From: Wuchereria bancrofti
Taxonomy: Eukaryota > Nematoda > Chromadorea > Rhabditida > Onchocercidae
Assembly: GCA_005281725.1 (NCBI GenBank)
Contig: SSBO01000001.1
Coordinates: 3,270,399 to 3,334,398 of the forward strand
Direction: 5' to 3'
DNA length: 64,000 bases
The notes under the pieces were generated by a model that made no database searches, was not told where the DNA came from, and saw only the letters and a list, made by a program, of their open reading frames with translations. Shown here one piece after another: positions 14,001 to 29,100 of this stretch; the first letter of the stretch is position 1; the number at the start of each line of letters is the position of its first letter. Position numbers and translations under genes: made by a program.

Positions 14001-17000
14001 ATAAAGGTGCTTTAGCTATAATTTCAAATATCTCTCTGTCATCTCACTCACATTTAAAGGTCTGCAATTTGGAATTTTTTTCAGCTGACTGAAAACAATA
14101 GTTCTATCTGAATAGATGGATTTGAATTATATCTTCTTCAGATATAGTTACCTTCAATACTTTCCTCATTACTTTGTCATTACATCGTTCGTCATTGTTA
14201 TTTGAAATCTTCTGTTAAAACTGTAGTATAGAACTAGCTTTGGGTTAGAATAAAATTTAGGACAATATTTTTTTTTTAAACCAGTAGAAAAGCGTAAAAA
14301 ATTCCGCTTCGATAAAACCTAAGTGGTTCGGTACCGAAATAGTCAAGGACAATGAAAAGTATACTTTTTGCTTTCTTTTTAAATACAGCGATTTATGGAT
14401 TCCCATACAGAAAATATGTATGTTTTAGGAAATCAACTTGTCGGGGAATGAATTGAGTCCACGTGCGGTCGAAATAATTCTTGATAGAGTCAGCCAAGGC
14501 TTGCATTTGAAATCCCTGGTGCTGCATACAAACAATATGGGAGCTCAGTTTGACAAAGTTAAGTCGAAATGTAACAAATATAGTTTTATCGATTTGGGCG
14601 AAGAAAGGTTGGTTGGCACTTCAATAAAAAGCTGATAAATTTTTTTGCTTTACTTTCCAAAAATTCAGTAATATGTATATAGGCTGCACGTTAAACAACG
14701 CTTATATCCTGACACTGACAAAAACTGACAACGTTGGTCAACAAACTTTCTCATTTGTACCCTTCATTGGTGATCTTATTTAATTTGGACTCTTTTGCAT
14801 TAGGTAGATGATAAAAGTCTTAATTTTATCATGCTTACTGAGATGTATTCGAAGCACGACGCTATTGTCCAGTTGTTGACTATAACTCAATGAAGTAAGT
14901 TTGGTGATGGTATTGTCATTATTCGAGCCATGGTTTCAGTGATGATCAAGGAACACTGGATGAAGATGAAGGAAGTGACGTTTGTCAAGAATTTTATTCG
15001 GAAGAAAGCCATTCCAGTTATTCGAATAATGAAAGTGGTTATGAACAAATGAAAAATGGCATTCCTATTCACAGTATTTTCGTTCCTTTTTTTTAAAATA
15101 TTTTCGATACTTTGGGGGAGTAGGAAAGTGCTATGCTAGTTGCGAATATCAGTTCTTTTCGTTCTGTTGATACTTTGTTGCAAAATAATCACTAAGGGAC
15201 TGTTTAAGATCAGCCTAGCAGTACTTAACATGTTTTCATATTTTCCATATAAATTCTTCCATGCTATATTTATTTCGAACTGTTGGTTGGTTCAAATTTT
15301 TTTGCCGATAAGCAATGAATTTGTAAAATAATTTCAGGTTCCACATCTCATAGATCTTTGAAAGCTGATGACTATCAAACAATAATTTCATTCAGAAATC
15401 AACAATGGAATTCTGAAGACGATGGTGAGCATAACTTTTCCTAAATTTAGCCTTGGTTCTTTTTTGTCTCAAAAAAAATTTTTAAACAAAAATTTCTACT
15501 CAACAGTACTGAGTTGCATTTTTCCTCAGTCTTCGAAAAAATTTTTTATTGTAAATGTTGTTTATTAGATTCTGCGTTGTTATATAAAACATTCGAATCA
15601 TTTATTTACTAGTTGTTTTTGTTATCCGTTTCTTATTTTTATGAAGAAATCACTAATAATGCTGATATAAAGTGTAAAAAGAAAGTAACAGAAATGCACA
15701 AAACAATTAGAGAAGCAAACTTTGTATTTGGATTTCATTTGCAGTGGAAGCTGTCACTCAGGCATTATTATCTCGGAAGTTTGTGAAGGCCTTGGATTTG
15801 CATAGAAACTACATAGGTATTAACGCATGCAGGAGAATTGCAGAGGTTCTCCGAGAGCGCATGCAAATGGTGAATCATTATTCATAACATTTTTTTAAAT
15901 TTAATGCGACATCTACTCATGCATAAAGCTAACAGGTGTGAAATGTTACTTTTCAGATAAAATTATTCCTGATTATTTAACAGAAGTATGAGTAAGCAAC
16001 TTGCTAGGGAGTTGTCGTAGCGAAATGAAGTCATGTAAATAAATAAAATATTAGCCTATATTAGAAAACGATGGCTTTATTATTTATTTCCGCTGCAGAA
16101 TATGCAGAGCATAGAAGAAGTGAACCTGAGCCAGAATGGTATCACTGCTGAAGGTATAGTGCAATTGGTTCATGCATTCAGAAGCAATCCAAACTTGAAA
16201 GTCATCATTCTCAGTGGAAATACATTAGAATTTGAAGGCGCCATTGCTGTAGCTGAAGTAAGTAGATCAGAAACTCGTTGCTTTTCTGCCTGATTTTTTT
16301 TATAGGTTGTTTATTAATAACAAATTATGCAAAAATCGGACGAAGCTCTCTCTTGTGTATTCGTTGAAAGACCAACTCTGTTGGGGCATATGCGTAAAGT
16401 AGCTTTGTTTGATCTATCGCACTATAAATCTCTTATTTGAGGACATGAAAAACTGTTGTCCTTTTTAGTTGTTCACTTCAGTTTCGATTAGGGAATCAGT
16501 TAACACTATTTTCAGGTGTTACCTTCATTACGCTCACTTGAAATTCTAGATCTCAGTTCTTGCGCTTGTCATGAGCGTGGAATTTTGGCTGTGGCAACAA
16601 ATTTAAGTTCGTCAACACATCTACGTCTGAGGGTATTATTTTTCAGCCGAATATACACTTGATGAGTTTGCTTGGTGCTTGGCAACTGACTTCTTCAATA
16701 TATGTTTTTAATTGTAATAAAATATGTGATGCGAAACAATTTTTAGTGATAAAATATCCCTGTATTGTGTTTTGTATTACGCAATTCGTAGCACAAACTT
16801 ATTGGTTTAGCCGAATTGCATCGAGTAGAATTTTTCCATTCCTGCTAATCTAATTGAATTGAGATAGGATATGATAACGGCTTTTTGATCAAAGATTATT
16901 TAGACTACCATTGGGTTGGTTATTTGATTTCATATTAATTTAAAATCCTTTAAAATCAGGCAGTGGATTTAATTTGGGAGTTTTATTTGATATTCATTCA

Positions 17001-19287
17001 TCTGTCTGTAATATTAAAGTTTGTTTTACACTTATTTTCAAACTTTTCGTAATTATAGGTTTTGGACTTCTCTTCGAATGCTTTAGGGGCAGATGCAGTA
17101 CAACAGATTGTACGTATTTTTTCAAGCGGTGGATTTCATTTGGAACGACTTTCGCTGCATTCTAATAATATTGGACATCGTTTCAGTGAAATGAAAGAAG
17201 AGTTTTCGTATATTCAGTTTCTGGATTTTGGGAGTGAAAGGTAGAATTTTGATCAGGAAAATTGAAATTAATTAATTTTTCTTTATTGCTTTAGATGAAT
17301 GGTGACTCCATACTTAAATGTTGTAGAATAACTCAAGTGGAAAGAGTAAAATAATATGGCTTTGCGTGTAGTGTTTCCTGGATCTTTAAATTCATTCTGA
17401 AAGTAATGTTGTTATTTGCTGGCTTCTTTGTACGATCTAAGCAAGTCGATAAAATACATGACTTGTCTGGCACCACTTATAGCACTGATCAAGGCTCTTT
17501 GATGGAGGAAATATCTATTATCGATGGACGAAAACCATGGAATAAAAGTGGTGATAAATATACCGAAAATTTTAATAATGGACCTGCGCACCTAACTATG
17601 GTTAAGTTCAAGAGTCTAATAATTCTTTTCTGGCTGACTGTTTGTAAATTGATTTTACGGCAACCATTTTTTTCTGTTTTGTTTTAATGTTTTTATCTAT
17701 ATAAAAATTTTAGGATGATATAATTTTGTTTATAAAAAATCCATCAATTGCCCTGCTGGACGTTTTGCTATTTGATTTGAAAACTTTTGTGGAAACACTG
17801 CATGTATGCTATTTTTTCCTTATTACTGATCTTGTCCTCATAACTTTCGTAAGACATTCGGTCTTCAGTAGTATTTTCTTTTTTGTATTTATGGTTATCA
17901 GTGTGTTTACTACATGTTTCAGGCTGATTTATATGGAAGGACTCAGGAAATAACATCAGCTTTATTGTATTCCTTTTGTGCATTGCTTTCTGTGGAAAAT
18001 CTTAACAAGCAAGTGTTGAAAGAGAAGATCGTAACATTGACGGGTCAGTTCTTTTTTAGCAAAAAGTTCTTGAAGAAATATTGATACTTTGTATAGTATT
18101 CACAGTGTCCTTAAATCTTCAAATGGATTATCGGTCAAAGCATATAAATCCACATTTTATTAGGAGCTTATTTATAAAATCTCTGATCAAAAGTAGCCGC
18201 ACTTATGACTTGTGAAGTGTTTTTTCTAAAATTTTTGAGCGTAGAGCGTAGCGAAGGAAAATAGGATCGGCTGATATCATAAAACAGTTCTTAGAAGGCT
18301 GGCGAAAATGATGATTTATGCGGAACGTCTTTTTGAGCGATAGAAAGTAACTATGGTTTTTTTTTTTTTTTGGTTACTTTCTGGGTGTCGTTTTTTAATT
18401 GTGTTTATCCTAATTCCTTAAATGTCAAATGCAATTTGTGTGTTATATAACTGCAGATGCTATTTTGACTGCAGCGAAAAAAGTCAAGCGTCAACCAGTT
18501 TCAGCGACAGAATCAATATGTAATCAGCTATTGGCATTCGCAGGTGTTGTTCGGGTTTGTTGCTTTTTCATATATGAATGACTTTTGTCAACACATTTAG
18601 AAGCATTTTGCAAAAAAACACTCTTTACTAGAAATCTAAATGCTCGAAATGAATGCTCTTTCTTTTCTGCTTTTAATGGAAGTTATCATCAAAAAGTTTT
18701 TAATGAAGTAATTATCAAAAACTGATGTACCTTTTATATTAGTTAATAAGTGCAGTTCTTGAAGATGCTTTCTGTTGAGTATTTATTTTTAATTAGGAGA
18801 TTTGATTTGGGATTTTTTATGTCATTTATAACTATTTGCAGTCAGAAATTCCTCAAGCAGTAACTGATATCAATAGTGTGATCTTCTTATTAGGATCAAT
18901 GATAAAACGTGGACATTTCCAAGACTTGCATCCAACCATCGCCTTTTCATTGTAAGTAATTCTCTTTTCAGCTTATGTAAAGTGTTAAAGAACTAGGTTT
19001 TGGCTTATGCAGATTTTTAGTAGATGTTATAAAATTTTGAAACTTTTGGCGTGCGGTTATCTTCACCAATGCATAACCTTTATTTTTCTTTTTCAAGGCT
19101 TAACGTATAGTTGTTCTTAAGTTCTAATACAGTGAATCTTCCACTGCCTTCTTTTCATGTAGGAAAATAAGAAGCACCATTTCCTTTCAGTGGCGCTATG
19201 AAACAGATATATCCGGATCAAAGCGTCGAAATTGATCGATTAATTCAGGCCATGAACTTTCAGTGGGAACTTAAACAAATTCATTAA
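11092..19287 (+). CDS. ran-2: Ran GTPase-activating protein with duplicated leucine-rich-repeat region
   Basis: RanGAP stimulates GTP hydrolysis by Ran at the cytoplasmic face of the nuclear pore. Exons: 11092-11176, 11562-11689, 12486-12545, 12847-13023, 13122-13256, 13429-13587, 13943-14059, 14429-14607, 14940-15073, 15338-15424, 15745-15869, 16099-16257, 16516-16632, 17059-17240, 17483-17600, 17714-17803, 17923-18043, 18457-18554, 18842-18951, 19191-19287. All phases agree, giving 825 aa (human RanGAP1: 587). Exon 3 encodes RALWSDMFTGRLKEEIPP, the family signature with the catalytic arginine (about R82). LRRs such as LVELDLSDNAFGP and FVAGRNRLEDPGA follow, then an acidic linker. Residues about 392-654 repeat this LRR block, and about 655-825 match the vertebrate RanGAP1 C-terminal domain. 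Two adjacent ATGs start the frame, after TTTGTTTTAG. Splitting into two genes is possible if 15074 is not a donor, but the phase match and C-terminal domain favour one gene. Confidence 0.93.
15338..17600 (+). repeat. Second, shortened copy of the RanGAP LRR block
   Basis: Exons 15338-15424, 15745-15869, 16099-16257, 16516-16632, 17059-17240 and 17483-17600 parallel the first-copy exons ending at 11176, 11689, 13587, 14059, 14607 and 15073. Two paired exons have identical lengths (159/159 and 117/117 bp) and a third differs by one codon (179/182), with the same phases. Protein parallels are clear, for example IINLSDNTFTVNGACAMAK against VIILSGNTLEFEGAIAVAE. First-copy exons 12486-12545, 12847-13023 and 13122-13256 have no counterpart. 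Confidence 0.88.
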
Positions 19288-21076
19288 CACATGCTGAGAT
19301 TTTTTACTCTTTGATTTATCTTTTAAGTTTAATTTTGCTTCATTCTGTCATTGGGACAATTGTAAATTGACGCAACGGCTGTACAATGAGAATATCATAA
19401 TTCGGTCCTTAATTTTACTCGAATTTCGGTCGTTCAATCAGCTATACAAGAGGAGTAATTTTCCCACGAAATTTTCCGTAAAAAAGAAGCTTCACTATCA
19501 GTACAGTCTTAGTTTGAACCTTCTTTTGTTTCTCACTTCTTCGTGGTGTGATTTTTGCTTTTACATTTTCGTTAGTTGACATACGTTGATTTGGTAAAAT
19601 TATGATGGTTTTTCTTTGTGGATGCAATACTGAAAAACGTCCATCATGCATATGGAAGCACTAGAAAAAGTGAGGGTTGAAATTGAAATTGATAGCTGTA
19701 ATATGATTATAGTAGTGGGAAAGGGATTAAATTAGAAAGATAATCGTTGTTGTAATAGAAAAAGCAGTAATGGTGGTAGCATTTGCAGAAAGGGCAACAA
19801 TTAGCAATGCTACAACAAGCCAGAAGTTTTAGATTTACTAGATTTCCTAAAAATATTAAAATTAGTAATAAAAAGGTTATAACAATAAGGACTGGAACAT
19901 TAAATGAATGTGTTCACAGAACAGTATTAGATCGCACAGAAATCTGTACTGCTTTAGTTTCACTTTTTGCATGTACCTTAATCTTAAAATTCCCTACTCT
20001 TAAAAAAAAATCTTAAACCTAGTAAACCTGCCAAGAACCAAGAGGGTTCAACTAAGGGGCAGTTCGACTGCAAAAAGGGATTCCCACTATTACTCAGTTC
20101 CTTTCTTGTCTGTCAAAAAAAAAACTGCTACTTCTGTTGATGAAGGAATTATCGTATTTCTGTGTTACCTTCACTGTTTGCATGTATCCTTAATCCTAAA
20201 AAAATCTTAAATCTAGTTAAACCTACCTTTGTATGCATCCTTAATCTTAACATCTAAAGTAGAATTGTGGTTGTGTAGTAGACATATTGTAGTCAAGATG
20301 TAGGTTATGCATTCACATTAAAGTTTTTTCTTTATAAAATAGAGTAGTCTTTATAGAAAAAGCATTCATATTTCCTATTGAAATAGGTTTATTGGCGAAG
20401 TTATGCAGACTGGGCAAGAAAAAAAGTGACTAGTGTATTGTTCTTGTTTGCTAACTTGGAGAAATTGATTTAGCGGGTCATGCAAACACGAAAATCCAAC
20501 AGTTAAATATTAATCCTTTAAAATTTTACTTCATCGTTGTCGATTTCAGTTCGTTTATCGATTGTATATTCAGTAAGTGTTATCGACACTACATTTCTTA
20601 GTGCTTCTCTCACTCTAATTCTTATTTATATGTATTGCATTATGAAGTAAAATTCTTAAAACGGTCACAAAATGTGTTAAATTTGTATACATCAACCATC
20701 CCATTGGCTTCTTAGTGCAATCAGATGAGTAGCTGCTGCTGGTCGAATTTTACGTCTTCTCATTGTGTGCGAATTTTGTGTTGTGCCCAAATGAGATGAA
20801 GCAGGAAAGCCAAGAGAGAAGGCCCTTTCGGCTTACTGTGTTGTCTGGGTGATGAACTCTTAAGTGTCGTTAAGATTGTAGACTTTTTGAATTAAAACTT
20901 GATGGTGCTTTTATTAACTTCTGTGATTACTTCATTTGTTATTTGTAAGCTGGGTACATGGCTTTTAAATGTTCTCTTCATTTTAATTATTTTATATGAT
21001 TTCTTAAATTGCTACACGGTCGCTAACACATCTATATTTTACATCGCTTAATTCTTCTTTTTTAAAGACGCGTCTT
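19288..21076. other. Intergenic region between the RanGAP and ATP synthase beta genes
   Basis: No gene is supported. The short open frames here (for example 19783-20016, plus strand) have biased composition and no recognisable homology. The stretch contains imperfect direct repeats at 19961-20250. The ATP synthase start at 21077 is preceded by a C/T-rich tract ending AAAG at about 21067, a candidate trans-splice acceptor. Confidence 0.6.
19961..20250. repeat. Imperfect direct repeats built on GCATGTACCTTAATCTTA
   Basis: A block at about 19961-20029 (GCATGTACCTTAATC, an A-rich run, then CTTAAACCTAGTAAACCTG) recurs at about 20171-20226 (GCATGTATCCTTAATC, A run, CTTAAATCTAGTTAAACCTA). A third, partial copy (GTATGCATCCTTAATCTTA) lies at about 20230-20250. 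The copies differ by substitutions and indels. I do not recognise the family. Confidence 0.7.
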
Positions 21077-25144
<4,068 letters not shown>

Positions 25145-26128
25145 AGTGTCAGTCTGGTTGATGATAATTAAACCGATTGATCCTAAGTTCAGCAGATTTC
25201 GTTTATGTTGTAAAAGGTTCTATTGTGCTATTATTGTAAACATTAGGGAACATATCAGAATATTTTACTGTTATACATGTTAGGCTTTTACTCTGTTTTG
25301 TTTTTGTAGTGATTTACTTAACATCTGTTCCGGTTCATTAATCTTTCTGTTTTTCGAATCATTTTAGAAAATTAATCAAGCACTAGAATTACATATTCAA
25401 TTTCGATTCTGAAGTGTTTCTGTTTTATGCATTTGGAAAACATAGGTTCTATTCATAAAGTAAAATTGTTAGAATCGATTTTTCTCTCGTTTTGAACTGA
25501 TTTGAATCAGTTTATTTGACTGAAAGTATTACAAACATACACTATGGTCGAGTTCTTTTATTTGCTTTTCGGAATGAAAAAGAAAGTAAAAATAATTTAC
25601 ACTACATGGGTTTACTGTTTTCAGTGGAAAATTTTGTGTCCCATTCCGTCAAAGATATGTTGGAAACCTTTATTGATTTCTCAGACGATGCTAATGTTTG
25701 ATGCCAGTTATCTGTAGATAAATAGTTGCAACCGTTGAATTCTAGGTTGTAGTTTCCGTAGACTGGTGTTCCTTTTCTAGATTTAAGTTATACTGACTGG
25801 ATAATTCCCTATTTCTCTCATAATTTTGAAGTATTCTGAATTGCTTTGTTCTATTTACAATCCCCGGGCTCTGGTCGGCATACCAGTCAAAAAGAATTCT
25901 TTAAAGGTAACATTTAGTATAAAGTTAGTTGTAATAATTACTGAAAATTATAATCCTAACGTATATTCGTTGGAGATGATTCCATGTCGGGAAAAAATTA
26001 TGATCCTGTAATTTTAGTATGATTTTTAGCGTGATTAGTGAAATAGTTAAAGTGGAAAAAAAACTCGTAAAGCAGGACTTTGTAACCGGCATTGGAATAT
26101 TAATCTTAGCTGGAGCGCAGTTGTTCAG
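25145..26128. other. Intergenic region between the ATP synthase beta and PRMT5 genes
   Basis: AT-rich sequence with no supported gene. It should contain the 3' end of the ATP synthase transcript and the promoter of the PRMT5 gene. I see no repeat or RNA gene here. Confidence 0.55.
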
Positions 26129-29100
26129 ATGTGTCAGGAAGATGAACAAGTGGTGCAGGCATCCGACGTAGAAATTTCGGCGTTAGTTGGGTGGATGGCA
26201 ACGAATAGCGATGGCATACATGATACAGATATTGTCGAATACTGTTCGAGACTTGGTGCTCGGAACTACAATTTCATGAATTATCCAATTGGTGGTATGA
26301 AGCGGTCGTCATGGTGTCCTGAAAAGTTGGTGCTTCTGGTGTACATATTTTGCAACTTCAGAGGATACTGCAACAAAAGTTCAATGGTTGTCGGATAATT
26401 TATTAGACCAGCATTAAACCATCAAAAGACATTGTGAATTTTATTATCCTATGACCAGCAAATAATTTGGATGAATGACAAAATCAATTTATTTGAGTTG
26501 TCAATTAATTTAGATTAGTTTCAGGTTTCTTAGTTTAGTAGAATTAGCTTTCGGGATTTAGGTGATTGTATTATTATAGTTCTACAAAACTGGTGATTAC
26601 TGACAGAGACAGATAATTTAGCTAATGCTATTCGAAATTTATTTACAAAATGAAGGTTAGAGTATGTTTTTAGAAACGGTATTCCACCACCGATAGATCT
26701 ACCGGATTTGCAACTTGATGTTAAATTGTGGGGAACATATGTTATAGGACGGATATCGGACTGGATAGATTGTGATGCGAACGAAAGTTGGTTGGCAGAT
26801 TTATCATGCATTGAAATTGAAAAGGTTGAGAAAAACACTACTGTTTTAATTATCGAACTCAGTTTGTCTTTCCAATCCATAATTCCAATTTATAGTTCTA
26901 TGTGCAATAGCTAATCTTTTAATAGTAGTTATTGCTTTATGTAATACCCAGCATGACGAAAAAAGATTTTTTAATGTTTTGTCACGCTGAATTAAAATTG
27001 AAATTCTGATTAACGTTTGAAACCATAATCTCTTATTATTTTTAGTCCTGTTACATCTAAAGCAAGTTTGTGAACTTTTTTTTAATATATGTTTTTTTTT
27101 GGAACAGTTGCAACAATGAAAATTTGGGCAAAATTATTAGTTATTTACTGAACTTATTTGCTTGAAGGAGCTTAATTACATGACCTACATGCCGTTGCGT
27201 GTGCTAACATTGGAATTAAAACATCGTGATTCACCAAAACTAGCGGAAATATTGACAAAATGGATGTGGACGCGGAATATGACCTACAGGTCTTAATTAT
27301 TTAAATTTATTTACTTATATATTAAATTATCCACTATTATCGATTGAAGTAGTTTGAATTGACCAGAATCACCTTTTGTAATATCTCATTTGCTAGATTT
27401 CCGTAAATAAGAATTGTTATTCAACTGAAGTGAAAGTCAAATATAATGTTATAGATATACAGATGTCCTGCTATATCTATAACACGCATACTTAATATCG
27501 TCAGTACACATTTCTGGAAAAAGAATATTCGTTCTATAGAATAGATTAGTCATTTTCAGCTAAGGAATAAGTAACTTCATAGCAAACTCATTTCAATATG
27601 ATAAACAACATTGTAGTGTTTGGGTGTTTTTGCCAACCGATGAAAATCTTCTTCCCGTTACGGATTGCGGACAAGATATTCGTGATATTTGGAGAATATG
27701 GGCTGATTTTCGAAGTCTTTGCACCAATTATCCGATGCAGAAGCTAGCTGTCGGACTGAGATTATGCCCTAATCTAGCCGATGAATTCCTGGAACCACGA
27801 CTGTATAAACGCTGGCATGCTGAGCCACTGTGTTCATTTTGTATTGAAACATCCATTTTCACATCTAGTGGACAGTACGGCAAATGTACGCTGCCACCGT
27901 ACGCTTCTCTCTGTTCTTTTTCAATTTTCATTTTTCTTTTTTATGCCGTTTTCCTTTTTAAGTGACTTAAGTGCATATACATGTAATTTATGTGTAGGTT
28001 CATAAACTATGAAAGAGTAACTCTGTGGATCAGATTTGGTAGGTTGCTTTCGGAACGTTTATTCTACTATTATCTTTCAGAGCATAGCCTGCTAATTTCA
28101 CTTCATTACTATCTAACAACTCGCTTTTTTGAGTGTAGAGCATTAATGGGAGAAGGAAGTCACTTTCATCATTTCCAAAGATTGAATAAAAATTTCGAAG
28201 AAAAGAATTTCGATATTTACAGAGCACACTACCGTTTGTTGATGGATTTATTCGTATCAGTGGTACAACGACCGTTGATACATTGCAATAGCTCTGAACA
28301 AGTTGATGAGCATCTTCGATTGCAGTACGTAAATATGATCAAACAACTGATACAGGAAAAAGCAATTCAGTCAAAAGAGGCTGCACTTGCCGGTAGTGAC
28401 GACAATGTTTTGTTTGAATATCTTGGACATCGGGAGTATGTCGATACTTTACAGGTATATATTGTGATCCTTTCCTTCATACCAGTTTCTATCATTTGAT
28501 GTATTTTTCTGACAGTTAGATGAAAAATAGATAGACTTGAAAGAAAAAACTCGTAAAAGTTTACTTCAAGACTGAAGCACATTTGTTTCAATAGTATTTT
28601 AAAAAAGATATTAGAATGATGGAAACGCTGTTTTCTTTTATTTCAGATGCCTCTACAACCATTGGCGGATAATCTTGACTCGGGTACTTATGCAATTTTT
28701 GAAGAGGATTCTGTGAAATATGATTTATATCGTGAAGCGATTTGTTACGCTATTGAGGATCTCGTTAAAATAACTGGTGAGGAGCGAAACATCGCTGTAT
28801 ATCTTTTAGGAGCAGGAAGAGGACCCCTGGTTAGCTGTGCATTCATTTTTTCTTCTTCAAAAACATTAAGCAATAAACTGTCATTAAATGATTTGTTCAC
28901 TGTGAGCTTATTTTGGTATAGACACGTATGAGATATATCTTTTTATCTGTACTTATCTTTTTACTATATAACGATTATTCATAGATGCAAATGATAATTG
29001 AAGCTGAAGAATTATTCAATGCAAAAAGTTGTAATCGCCGTGACTTACTGAAGCTTGAACTTTATTCAGTGGAGAAAAATGCTCATGCTGTTGTCACTTT

